The position numbers and the translations under genes were made by a program. From positions 441,361 to 505,360 of the forward strand of contig NMRB01000002.1 of NCBI GenBank assembly GCA_002633025.1: a DNA stretch of 64,000 nucleotides, in the 5' to 3' direction. This document shows, in pieces, positions 27,201 through 42,052 of the stretch; position 1 is the stretch's first letter; every line of letters starts with the position of its first letter. The stretch is from Notospermus geniculatus. Its lineage: Eukaryota > Nemertea > Pilidiophora > Heteronemertea > Lineidae. The notes beneath the pieces are model-generated. The model was not told where the DNA came from. It saw nothing but the letters and a program-made list of their open reading frames with translations, and searched no databases.

Positions 27201-30077
27201 TGGGAACGCTTCCCAGTGCAAGATGCGCTTTGCCGACACGATGGAAGATCATTTGGACAAGCGGAGTGTGAAATCAACAAACCAGGGCGTAGTTTGGCTA
27301 AGCGAAAATATGAAATGTAAGCTATAAGGGCGACGTATTCCTTTACGCGCTTGAGATTATAGTTAGCGGGAACTCCCACGCATGAATTCTATGTGACATT
27401 TTTCCGCAATTAGCCTTTCTTAATCATTTTTGCCTTCTTTCAGTAGATAAAGCATCTTTGAATAGATTTTTTTGCCGTGAGCGAATACCCCTGAGCATAA
27501 CTAACCTATAGCGTGTGATGCCAGAAACTTTCGGTAAACATGTTAAAGGGGCACAGAGTTGAAAGAACTGTAAACAGCATTTGGTGAAGGATAGTGCAAC
27601 CAGTTTTGAGGTTTTCATTGATAGGCATATGTACATGACTACTCCTTTTCTTCCAAGCTTATTGAATTAACGACAATCTATTGATTAATAAATGATTCTT
27701 TAGGGGCCATCATGAACCGTTCCTGACGCTGATTAAAGAAAGCACCAGAGAATAACTTATTAATAACCCTTGAGAGGTACCGAGTTCTCTGATCGATGGG
27801 GTTTGCGTGGGCATACCTAGCAACAACAACAAAATCTAATTGCTATTGATTTCTATGCTTTTACCAGCAACGCTGCTGACAGCATGACATCAATCATGGG
27901 GAAATTAATGGCGGTAGCAATGTCAATTTCAGTGAACTAGCGTTGCTATGTTTCAGCCAACAAAAGCTTCGTGATAATATCATGAAAGAATTGTCGTGAT
28001 GATTTATGATATTTCACCTATAAAAATGGTGAAATGCGGAATGCAAGTGCTCATATACCGTTTGGTTGATGTGTCCACGCGTCGACGCTTCAAAAAAGAC
28101 TTGACTCACTGAATGCAGTTTTGACTCAGTGAACGGACGAGCGCCAACCTATCCACGATCTTATGCGATCTCGTCGGTTTCATTCTAATCACTTCATCAT
28201 GTACTTATGTGGGCTACATTATACTCGTAGGCTACATACACCCAAATATTGACAAGGAATGACCTTCAGAGCTCTGTAGAGCAATTTTTATTCTGGAAAT
28301 GACGTCAGAAACTGGATGTCCTTGAGAGGCGAGCACCCGGGGGCGCCCCCTCAGGATCCGCGCCTGGAAAGTGCTTCGCGTCACCTTTTTATTCATCATA
28401 TCATTACTTACCCTGTACTCTACTGCGCCGTTTTCGACAGCAAATAATGATTATGACAGCGATGAGCACAATGATACAAGGACAGCATTAAATCCGATAA
28501 CTTTTTTGAGAAATGTGGAAGGACAATTGAACTGTCGTCCACGCCCTCTGATTCTACAGGTGGTCAACACCACCGATCGATTCCACCATTTTGTCACCCA
28601 TCAATTAATTCCATCAAACCAACACAATTAGTCAGTGTAACATCGGCAGTGACTGACACAATCAATAGAGTTGCAATCAGTCTCGTTGACGAACGCCATC
28701 TTGTTACCAAGGAGACAAGTATAAATGCCACAGGAAGACAGTTATGACATGATTGTGAAGCGCTTTTTTATTATAGCAAGGAATGCCGAGGTCGAGGATG
28801 GTGGATGCCGGGGGATTACCGCCGATTTTGGAATGTAACCACCAGGAGTTCCTGGCCCGGGTATGCCATCAAATTGGTTTTGTTTTCCCTTTACTTTCGT
28901 TTTGTATTGTCCTTTCGCGACTCTCTGTGCTCTACTGTGGAAGCTTCGTGTTTCGTGATTGTGTTTTCCTATCTGGACTAGTCATGGTGCTTCAGCAAGG
29001 TAGATGTACAACTGGTTGGTTTACAACCCATCCTGTCTGCGTTAAAACGTATCTTCACCATCGCGTGATGAAATGCAGTATCCCGGTTTTCTTGCCCGTT
29101 AGTATGGCGGACGCAGTTGCCAGAGCACGTGTGAGGGGCCGANCACCGCGGTGGGAACTTCTGAAAATTTTACAAACCCCAAGAAAAAAATTATCGAATT
29201 GAAAAAAAAATTGCAAATGTAAATATTTTTCATCAATGAGCTCTATGGGCCACCGTACAAAGGCTTGATTTGATCGCGATGGCATATCAAGCAACACTAA
29301 TGACATCCTGGCACAACATGGTCGGGCATTGGTTTGATGTCCATTGTACGACGTACCAGGTATTGATCCCTGCCCCGAGACAACTTTCGATCAAAAATCG
29401 GACTTTTAATCGTCCCAATGCCGTACTATGGTGGCCCATGAGGGTCATTTATTTTTGTTATAACTCATAGCAAAGAATCCGAACAGGTGATTTTCCTCCC
29501 GCTCTATGACCTAGCTGGTCGAACGCACGTTCTTTGAGACGCACATTTTGGCGATAAAATAGGCATACAATGTACCATTACGCACTATAGGCCTACTTTC
29601 ATGGCTTCGCTCTTCGAGTCGGCAAACGTTTGTGAGAATTCGCGATGCTTTGGCCGTCCTTGCTGCACGAACAGTGCCATGCATCTCTTTTTGCGACAAC
29701 GATTGTTCGGCGTCGCCTTCACACACATGCACCCACCCATCTGCGAATTCGTATATCTCCTGTAACACTTTACAGCGAACAAATGATGGAGACGCGCCAT
29801 CGATAGTTATTTTGAAACCTTGGCAACGGTATCGCGGAAAAACAGAATTATGTTAAAGATTGTAAATCATAGGTTTTGTCAATAATTAGGCGACATTACA
29901 CGGGTTGATCGATTGAGTGCGCATAGCGACATGGCCTTCGATCATCATAATACCGTTTCGATTATGAGATGACCCGTTCAATCTGAATAGTCCGTATAAT
30001 TACGAGGCATTTATATTCATACGGATACGTATCCGTATGGACCTCAAACTCCCTTTTGAGGATCTCAGGTCATTTAA
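24230..30077. other. About 6 kb without a confident gene
   Basis: No splice-linked exon chain could be built. Two stretches are mildly protein-like: a possible signal-peptide frame at 28371-28631 (listed separately), and a minus-strand open frame at about 29854-29511 without an in-frame early ATG (KVLQEIYEFADGWVHVCEGD), which could be an isolated exon. A single N at 29143 marks another contig join or base ambiguity. Confidence 0.4.
28371..28631 (+). other. Possible exon of a secreted protein
   Basis: The open frame reads VLRVTFLFIISLLTLYSTAP, a good signal-peptide core, then an acidic stretch and LNCRPRPLILQV. There is no in-frame ATG; a possible splice acceptor CCCCCTCAG lies just upstream near 28353, so it would have to be an internal exon. 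The Cys-Arg-Pro-Arg segment faintly recalls the start of PDGF/VEGF cystine knots, but no following cysteines were found. Weak evidence. Confidence 0.2.
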
Positions 30078-30257
30078 GGCCCGTTTCCACTATAGCGGAT
30101 TCCGCGGCGGTTTCCGGCGAGCGGTGTGGTTTTCACAGGGCTTTGGATAATCCTTCGATGGTTTAACAATACAATGGCCTATTGATTATCCCAATGCCTG
30201 TGAAAACCGCTCTCCGCAAGACGGCGCGGCAGAATCCGCTATAGTGGAAACGGGCCT
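30078..30257. mobile_element. TTAA-associated fold-back MITE
   Basis: Termini GGCCCGTTTCCACTATAGCG and the reverse complement enclose about 180 bp. TTAA lies at 30074-30077 and at 30258-30261. Inner arms also pair (GTGGTTTTCACAGG with CCTGTGAAAACCGC). TTAA flanks are typical of piggyBac-type target duplications. Confidence 0.8.
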
Positions 30258-30831
30258 TTAACGTCAGTAACCGGTCAGTAACAAGTGCGCGGAGGGCCGG
30301 GGAGCAGTTGTGAAGACCCTGCGAGGATGTATTCGTGGCACCCGCAGTATCGCCCATACATAGAAATCCTGATATAGGTCTGTAAGGTCATGTCGGGGTC
30401 TTGGTTCTGTATTTCTTTTCAACTTGAGGGCAAACGATAGAAAAGAACGTAACATATCATTCAACCGCAATAAGCGCCAAGTGGACGAAATGAACTGTAG
30501 GTGGTTTTCCACGTGACTGGAAATTATATGTACCGTCACATTATTAGCTTACAAAGGCATGTATGAATGTTATTATATTCTACAGAACGTTATTAATAAT
30601 AACCAGTTTGGAACCTGTGGCAAAAGGAAAGTTTGTCAGTACAGGGTGTCCCAAGGAATCTTCAGACGTGTGGTTCGATTTCTCTCCCAGTCCGCGAAGT
30701 GTGATCAGAGTCGGAGACACCACAAACATGAGGTCAAACAGCAGCCATAGTACAGCGGTTAAGGGTAAAAAAACGCGATCATACTGTCAGTTGCGTCGTC
30801 ACTGAGCCATCACCCTATCTGCTCGTTCCAG

Positions 30832-33315
30832 ATGAAGCCGCAACCCACCGCCCATCGGGAGGGCATCTACGGCTGGTACCCACCGAGCCACAACATATAC
30901 ACCAAGCCTTCCTATAAACAGCTGACCGGTTATGGTGAGTTTTCCGACCATTAAACGTTGATTGTCGAACTACCAGTAAGAGTAACATCGACGCCGACGA
31001 CTGTCTTTGCTAAAAGGTTTGAAAACGACACAAGTTTGAAACAATTCATTTACCGTTTGCTGACATTGACATTCCTATGTTGTCCGTACCCTGTACCTGA
31101 CGTCTCTTTTCACATGTTTCAGACAAAGAATGTCTCTTCAAACATTGGTACAGCGCGTACGCCGGTCTGCCTGGTGCCAAGGCACCGCCACCTCCCGGTC
31201 TCGGCTACGTCGAAGCCAAAGACAAAGCCAGGTCTGCTTCACAGGTTTCCCAGAGGTCTGGGGGTCAGTCACGTGCCTCTCAGCGACGGGCGGCGACTAG
31301 CCACTCCATCCGATCGGACAGAAAAGCAAGCCCAACTCGCATTAAGTACCTCACGTCCTCAGGTTCCATAAGGCCAGGAAGCCGGTCAGTGGTGCTGTCC
31401 CCGTCGAAGGGAGCCAGAGAGGCCTGGCACAAGGAAGCTACATTTACCACAGATGTAAGTTAGTCATAGAACTCACTCATTGATGAGGCACCGGAAGAAC
31501 TAAACGTCACGACGTGGCGCTGCGATCGATGTGACCGAAGTTTCTTTTTTCCCCGGCTTTTTTCAACGTGATTTCCAGTCATTTCCATTATCTCCTGGAG
31601 TGAAATCAACGGAACCCTATTTTTGCGGTCGCATGACATTAAAATTTACACCATCTTGGCGCGGATGAAAATTTCTGCACTTTCTTTTGCTATTTTCCTT
31701 AAAATAAAGAGGTTGGATGGCGATAACGGCAACGTCTTTATTTCATTTTTTCCTGTAGAAAATGCACAGCAGATTTCTTCATGACGCAACGTCAACACAT
31801 AAAACGACGTCAATGATGTCGGTTCGGTCACATCGCTCGCAGCGCCGACCTGTCGGGATAAACGGCGGGCGGGTTCCTCATTCACGGACAGCAAAGTCTC
31901 GTATTAATACGCAAAATGGCAGTTAACGATAGTCGTGGGCGTCAGTAATCGGATAGTTTAGCCGGCCACAATGTGAGAACATCCGTCCCCAGTATGCGGA
32001 ATAATATGACTTGTCCTGTGCCACGGATTAAAAACGTTCATTTCTTTCAGAAATCTTTCGACTTTATCAGGCCACAATCCCCAATGTCAAAGATACCTCA
32101 TCCCGATGTGACCTACTACGGATTTTCGTACGACACCCCCGTCATCCCGGAGACACCGCAAGTTTTCTTAGACAGTCAGCCTAGCGACACTCCGTCCGTA
32201 CCAATTAAACCACCCCTGACCCCTCCCTCACCACCACCGAAATCCCCGAGTCCAACACGGGCAAAGAGCGCCACGAGTACACGAAAGAGCTCTTCCGTGG
32301 CGTCGAGGAGGTCAATCAGGAGCGCAGGTCCGTTTCGGCCGCAGATGACGCCCCCTGCCACAGAAATAAGTGCCATTGTACCAGAACAGATAGACGCAGT
32401 CGAACTGCAGGAAGCTCTTCCCATTCCGACACCGCCGCAGCCACATGTGAAGACACCATCAGTTCATGACGACGGGGAGATCCCGAAGGTCCTCACACCA
32501 CCATCTCTTCCGAGGTCTGCGTCTCCTAGAAAACCCACCACACCACCTAAGTCACATACCCCAGCCGAGTCGATCGCAAGGAGTGCATCCTCCGCTCGCC
32601 CTGCCACTGTAGAACATGCTGTGCCAACTCCATGCGCCAAGTCACCCAGCCCGTCATTGTCCTCGCAGAGAAACCGCATCAAGAGCGCTCCAGTCGGAAG
32701 CCAGAAATCGAGTAGGGTGAGCAGACCCTGTGCTCCCACGCCTTCGAAATGCGCTCAGATATCCAAGGAAGAAAGCGATGATGGGCTGACCTATGACGAA
32801 TTGTTGGACAAGTATGGATGGAGAATGCAAGTTCATGGAGACCCACTCAATATCAAGTAAGTGCACAACGTCGTCGCAACTTGTCTAATTAGTAGGTGGA
32901 ATTCGAGACCACTTGAAAACGTCCCAAGCAACGCGTTCCAAGATGCAGGATAGAATTAACGAGACGCAATGTCGTGGACTTCCGAATCAGTAGAAATTAT
33001 ATGAGTGTGCTTGCGGCAAATTTTGAGACAAGGTTGGACCGTGTAAAGTTAACTGTCCTTTTTTTCAGGAAAAAGTGCATCGCGGACCGTCTTCCGTTCA
33101 CGGTGAAATGTCCCGTGCCGAAAGCCTTGCCTGATCCACCAAAAGTCCACATCGAAATCTGGGACACATTCTTCTCCAACACCATACCAAGGAAACCTCT
33201 TTCGTACACGATACACCCAGAGTTTGTCTCTGAGGTGCTTCATGCCAAACGCATGGAACTGCAAAAACGAGAAGGACTAAACTATAGGTACAAGGACTAT
33301 TCTTTTGTGTACTAA
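30832..33315 (+). CDS. Unrecognised Pro/Ser-rich protein, possibly ciliary
   Basis: Exons 30832-30934, 31123-31454, 32051-32856 and 33069-33315 join in phase to about 495 residues. A probable further 5' exon is 30586-30757 (EPVAKGKFVSTGCPKESSDV, strong acceptor CTACAG, weaker donor GCG|GTTAAG), so the true start may lie upstream. The N-terminal part is aromatic and conserved-looking (GIYGWYPPSHNIYTKPSY, CLFKHWYSAYAGLPGA), the middle is a low-complexity Pro/Ser/Thr/Lys region, and the C-terminus is compact (LTYDELLDKYGWRMQVHGD; HIEIWDTFFSNTIPRKPLSY; ending NYRYKDYSFVY). The style recalls sperm or ciliary microtubule-associated proteins such as SPATA48/SPMIP7, but I cannot confirm that. The 3' UTR ends near AATAAA at 34153. 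Exon 3 (from 32229) onward is duplicated after 35337. Confidence 0.75.
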
Positions 33316-34768
33316 ATTCGTGACGACTAAGTTATGAGATACAGATTTTGTTGGCGGTGTGTTTTGCAGATTGTTATAAGGACGAAAGCAACTGTTAGCT
33401 TTCAGTGTGGTACTCGAGGATTCGCATGAGGCGGTTCTGTATTGAAAATAGGCCTAGAAAATAAGTTAAATAAATGACGGGTGAGTTTATAATCAAATAA
33501 TAACATGCATAAGGCAGCGTTAACTGTCGGTCTCTCTCTAGTAGGCCTATAGTACTGGTAAGATACGCAGCTGTTCTCGGACCGCGCAACATCCTTTGCA
33601 ATAAGACGTTTCGTCAAGTTATCAGTGTCAGGAGACACTATTTCAACGGTTGTGACTTCGTTAAGGGTCCTGCTTGATTAAAATCGTTATCTAGTATGTA
33701 GCAATCTGAACTTCATTGTTATTCCGTTCTCATATTGTGTCGTCTCCCGCCACGATGGTCTGTGAACCAGAGTTTCCCAACGAGATGACGGTGTGATAGA
33801 ATCTAATGCCCCCGTCTCCCTGATTGCATGGTTTGTCAAAGGTTAAAGGGTGCTGGTCTGTCTCGAGTAATCCGTAAATGTGTTATTGGGGGACATCACA
33901 TATCGGGGACATTAGAATCTATTATACAGAATGGACAGCTCAAGGCGATTTTGTGATCAATAGCCATGAAGATGTTGTTTACATCCTGTTGTCGTGGGGT
34001 AGAAATCGCAATGCCGCACAACATATCATGCTCAGGGGAAGTGTAGCCGGTCTAATAAAGTTTACCCTTGCTAGGCGCGCCGTCGACACTGAATATCGTC
34101 GTCGTGGTTGTTGTAAATAAGATTGTGTAAAATGTATTTTGAATATTGTATCAATAAAAGATTATCAATTCAGTTTAAATAATTGTCGTGCTTCACCAGA
34201 CTTTTAATTGCACCGAAGTAACGCCATCTTGTCAAGTTAGTTGGTGGCGGCTATTGAGAACATTCACATAAACTCCATGGAACCCGTCATCAGTGGGCTG
34301 CGTTTTAGAATGCAGCAGACACTACGTTTGTTCTTGGGGGTTACCCCATGGGTATCCAATGACAGGACGCACCAAAGCCAAAGTGGGACACGGAACAATT
34401 ACTGCCGTCTGACGGGATTTCCATACGTCACCACTAATAGGTGGCGCCACCGTCAGACCATTGCAGTCATTTCAATGTGAAGTTAAAGGGACTCTATAGG
34501 CAGCTACCTCAGTGCGGTCGCTTCATCACACAGGTGGCTCTAGCAACTGACAACCCACAGATTTTGTTCATGTTCAGTGTATTTTACTTGCAATTGATGT
34601 CCAAGTACATTCTCACGCCAACCAATCGGTGTATTGAGCACATTAAAATACCTGTGAGGAGACTGCATGTAGTGTCCCTTCAAATAAGCTGACAATACTT
34701 GAATTCCTTCATAGATATTTTATTATTTTCATTGTTACAAAATGTACAGGTTCTATGGGAAATAGCGT

Positions 34769-35336
<568 letters not shown>

Positions 35337-35337
35337 N
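35337..35337. other. Single-N contig junction between duplicate blocks
   Basis: One N separates 32229-35336 from 35338-about 38577, two copies of the same 3-kb block. The order gene X, truncated Y, N, truncated X, gene Y is what results when two overlapping haplotype contigs are joined without merging. Confidence 0.85.
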
Positions 35338-36384
35338 CACCACCACCGAAATCCCCGAGTCCAACACGGGCAAAGAGCGCCACGAGTACACGAAAGAGCT
35401 CTTCCGTGGCGTCGAGGAGGTCAATCAGGAGCGCAGGTCCGTTTCGGCCGCAGATGACGCCCCCTGCCACAGAAATAAGTGCCATTGTACCAGAACAGGT
35501 AGACGCAGTCGACCTGCAGGAAGCTCTTCCCATTCCGACACCGCCGCAGCCGCCTGTTAAGACACCATCAGTTCATGACGACGGGGAGATCCCGAAGGTC
35601 CTCACACCACCATCTCTTCCGAGGTCTGCGTCTCCTAGAAAACCCACCACACCACCTAAGTCACATACCCCAGCCGAGTCGATCGCAAGGAGTGCATCCT
35701 CCGCTCGCCCTGCCACTGTAGAACATGCTGTAATGACACCTGTGCCAACTCCATGCGCCAAGTCACCCAGCCCCTCATTGTCCTCGCAGAGAAATCGTAT
35801 CAAGAGCGCTCCTGTCGGAAGCCAGAAATCGAGCAGGGTGAGCAGACCCTGTGCTCCCACGCCTTCGAAATGCGCTCAGATATCCAAGGAAGACAGCGAT
35901 GCTGGGCTGACCTATGACGAATTGTTGGACAAGTATGGATGGAGAATGCAAGTTCATGGAGACCCACTCAATATCAAGTAAGTGCACAACGTCGTCGCAA
36001 CTTGTCTAATTAGTAGGTGGAATTCGAGACCACTTGAAAACGTCCCAATTCCGAATCAGTAGAAATTATATGAGTGTGCTTGCGGCGAATTTTGAGACAA
36101 GGTTGGACCGTGTAAAGTTAAATGTCCTTTTTTTCAGGAAAAAGTGCATCGCGGACCGTCTTCAGTTTACGGTGAAATGTCCCGTGCCGAAATCCCTGCC
36201 TGATCCACCTAAAGTCCACATCGAAATCTGGGACACATTCTTCTCCAACACCATACCAAGGAAACCTCTTTCGTACACGATACACCCAGAGTTTGTCTCT
36301 GAGGTGCTTCATGCCAAACGTATGGAACTGCAAAAACGAGAAGGACTAAACTATAGGTACAAGGACTTTGCTTTTGTGTACTGA
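35338..36384 (+). pseudogene. Second, 5'-truncated copy of the Pro/Ser-rich gene
   Basis: It begins in the middle of exon 3 directly after the N, and runs 35338-35977 plus 36138-36384 with the same splice sites as 32229-32856 and 33069-33315. The frame is intact. It differs by about ten residues and an in-frame four-residue insertion (VMTPVPTP versus VPTP), consistent with a divergent allele; a real tandem duplication cannot be excluded. Its 3' UTR carries a miniature element (37043-37164) missing from copy 1 and uses AATAAA near 37347. Confidence 0.8.
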
Positions 36385-37042
36385 TTTCGTACCGATTAGT
36401 TACGAGAGATAGATTTTGTTGGCGGTGTTTCACGGATTGTTATAAGGACGAAAACAGATGTAAGCTTTCAGAGTGGTATTCGAGAGGATTCGAATGAGTC
36501 GATTCTGTATTGAAAATAAGTTTACATAAATGACGGGTGACTTTATAATCAAATAATAACATGCATAAGACAGTGTTTAACTGTCGGTCTCGAGTGTACT
36601 ACCGTAAGATACGCAGCTATTCTCGGACCGCAAAACCTCTTTGCAATAAAACGTTTCGTCATGTGTCAGAAGACACTATTTCAACGGTTGTGACTTCGTT
36701 AAGGGCCCTGCTTGCTTAAAATCGTTATCTAGTATGTAGCAATCTGAACTTCATTGTTATTCCGTACTCATATCGTGTCGTCTCTCGCTATGATGGACTG
36801 TGATCCAGAGGTTCCCAACGAGATGACGGTGTGATAGAATCTAATGCCCCCGTCTCCCTGATATCCCCATGCATTGTTTGTCACAGGATTAAAGGGTCTT
36901 GGTCTATCTAGAGTGCAACTCAATGGTGCCGCTTAATCCGTAAGTGTATTGTTGGGGGACATCACATATCGGGGTACATTAGATTCTATTACACGGAATG
37001 GACAGCTCAAGGCGATTTTGTGATTAATAGCCATGAAGATAA

Positions 37043-37164
37043 TGGGGGTCATATGAATAAAGACTAGCAAATGATTTTACTTCACATTTGTACAGCAGTG
37101 CCTAGTGGATTTGTGTTGCAAAATTCAAGTAAAAGCATTTACTAGTCTTTATTCATATGACCCA
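37043..37164. mobile_element. MITE, TGGGTCATATGAATAAAGAC family, copy 2
   Basis: Homologous, in reverse orientation, to the element at 8196-8314, with the same inverted termini. The duplicated block around 33960-33990 lacks it: there GCCATGAAGAT runs straight into GTTGTTTACATCC. Here the element plus a few flanking bases (about 37041-37169) is inserted at that point. Confidence 0.88.
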
Positions 37165-38026
37165 TTGTTATGTTTACATCCTGTTGTCGTGGGGTAGAAA
37201 TCGCAATGCCGCACGACATATCATGCTCAGGGGAAGCGTCGCCGGTCTAATAAAGTTCACCCCTGCTAGGCGCGCCGTCCGACACTGAATATCGTCGTCG
37301 TGGTTGTTGTAAATAAGATTGTGTAAAATGTATTTTGAATATTGTATCAATAAAAGATTATCAATTCAGTTAATAATTGTCGTGCTTCACCACCGACTTT
37401 TACTTGCATGGAAGTAACGCATCAACGTTTCAAGACACATTTCCAGCAACACGGTGTGTCGGACACATGTGTACCGACATGCGTCTTGAAATGTTGCTAG
37501 TGTACACAGACCTTTAGTTGGTGGCGGCGACTGAACATTCACATAAACTCCATGGAACCCGTCATCAGTGGGCTGCCTTTTAGAATGAATGCAGCAGACA
37601 GTACGTTTGTTCTTGGGGGTTACCCCATGGGGTAGAGCGGTATCCAATGACAGGACGCCCCAAACTGGGACAAGAACAACTGAAGTCTGACGGGATTTCC
37701 ACACGTCACCACTAATAGGTAGCGCCACCGTCAGACCATTGCAGTCATTTCAATGTGACCTCAGTGCGGTCGCTTCATCACAGGTGGCTCTAGCAACTGA
37801 CAACCTACAGATTTTGTTCATGTTCAGTGTAATGTATTTTATTACTTGCAATTCATGTCAGAGTAGATTCTCATGCCAACCAATTAGTGTAATGGGCACA
37901 TTAAAATACCTATGAGGAGGCTGCATGTAGTGTCCCTTCAAATAAGCTGACAATACTTGAATCCCTTCACAGATACTTTATTATTTTCATTGTTACAAAA
38001 TGTACAGGTTCTATGGGAAATAGCAT

Positions 38027-40281
<2,255 letters not shown>

Positions 40282-40284
40282 GTT

Positions 40285-40293
40285 GGAAAAAGG
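40285..40293 (-). promoter_or_regulatory. Candidate 5'TOP tract of RPL23A
   Basis: On the minus strand CCTTTTTCC lies a few bases before the start codon. Ribosomal protein mRNAs normally start at a C within such a tract, which would give an extremely short leader here. The exact start site is inferred. Confidence 0.55.
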
Positions 40294-41082
40294 CCGGAAA
40301 TGGGGCATCAAAGTCGCGATTTCACGGCGTCCCACATGAACTGCGCTTGCGCGACGACAATCACTTCCGGTATTTTTTCGTAGGCGATTTATAAGATACA
40401 TCATCATAACATCGATCTACGTCATCACCAAATCTATTTTTAGAATTTCACGTTCGTTTTGTTGCTCTGCGATTTACTGTACTTTTTGCGTGCGTGGGTG
40501 ATGGCCGACTTACATGGCACACTCCTTCGCAGAGGTCAGTGCTCCACTACGTTACGCTATACTGATTTTAGCGACCGCCATATTGTGGAGCGAAATGCAT
40601 TCTGGGAACCAGTTTGCTTACATGGGTGTATTTATCACCGGTTTCGAAGCGAGTCGGCCATGGGAGGGTTAATGGATGAGCGGGAATCGACGTACGTGTA
40701 ATTCTAAAATTAGCACCTGATGACGTTACCCTATTCATCAACGATCGGAGTTACGATGGTATATCTTATAAAGTGCTTACCAGATGGTAAACATTCCTGT
40801 AGAAAATTATTTCAACTTGTTGTAAAATAAGATCACATATCTCTCAGATATAGGCATGGTGTGGTTACATACTCACGTTTGGACAATTTAATATGTACCA
40901 AAGAATTTTAGTGCGATTCAAGCGGGTTTGAACCCCCAATTCGCCAACACACCACGAAATACTATTAAGGTTTGCTGCATCCGAGAATTGGATGCTCGTG
41001 CATTGTCACGTACATCGAAGTATCCTTTTCCGACCACAACCGATCCGCACGGCTGCTGGTAACAGTGAACAATATCCCCCTG

Positions 41083-41338
41083 TTAAAGATAATGTATCAC
41101 GACTTCATTGTTTACATTCAATGTTTGTAAACACGGATGTTTATATTATGTTATTTTGGACTTTTTGGACATTCCAACCCTACAAATTGAATAATTTCGG
41201 TATCAAAATAATTTCTAGAGGGGCATGCCACCAGCAAATTACTCATAAGATAAAGAAAGACTAGATATAAACAAACAAAATGTAAATAAACAATGATTTT
41301 CGTGGCCCGCGAAAATACCCGTGATACATTATCTTTAA
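41083..41338. mobile_element. TTAA-flanked MITE between RPL23A and Rab34/36
   Basis: TTAAAGATAATGTATCACG at 41083-41101 is repeated inverted at 41320-41338. Read as TTAA target duplications flanking the terminus AGATAATGTATCACG, it has the same design as the element at 57992. It sits in the intergenic region shared by two divergent genes. Confidence 0.7.
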
Positions 41339-42052
41339 AGTGTTCGCTTTTATTGTTTCATGACGGATGGATGCATGGCTATAAAATAGCGGTCATTATT
41401 GATTATAGAAACCAATCTCCAGAGATTGGATTGGAATAGGCCTAGGCCTATAATTTATTCTATAATAGGCCTATAGGCCTAGGCTAGGGTAGGGCCTAGA
41501 TAAGTTTGCGAAATTAGCGCCGCCATCTTTTTTTGAAGATTTCGCCATTGCTTGGGTTTTTGCAATGGGATTTTGCACTGTCAGCATGGTCAGAGACGTA
41601 AAAAAGAAAGGTCATACAGTAGGACCTAAGCCACTAAAACTGCATAAAGATATTTTAGCAAGCAAGCAGCTAATAAAATATATTCGAAATAGGCCCTTAT
41701 AATATTTGAAAAAGTTCGAAAATTCGGCTAAATTTTTTAAAAAATGGCGGCCGCTAATTTCGCAAACTGTCTATTGACTGCGCCTATAGTAGGCAGGAAA
41801 AAGGCCCTACACACAGTTGTGAAGGGGGGGGGGGTTGTTTTAACTACCCCCTCCCACCACCACCACCAATACCCTGGCAACTCATGTGCTATTGGTAGCA
41901 GGCTAGGATAGTAGTAATAATGTATGTACAAGTATGAGTAGGCCTAGGCCTACCGGTACTTGTAGGTTGTACATCTACATGAACATGAACTTCAAAATTT
42001 TGTTGCATGGCAGGATATGCTTTATGAATATTGTGCTGTGGTTTATTTCCAG

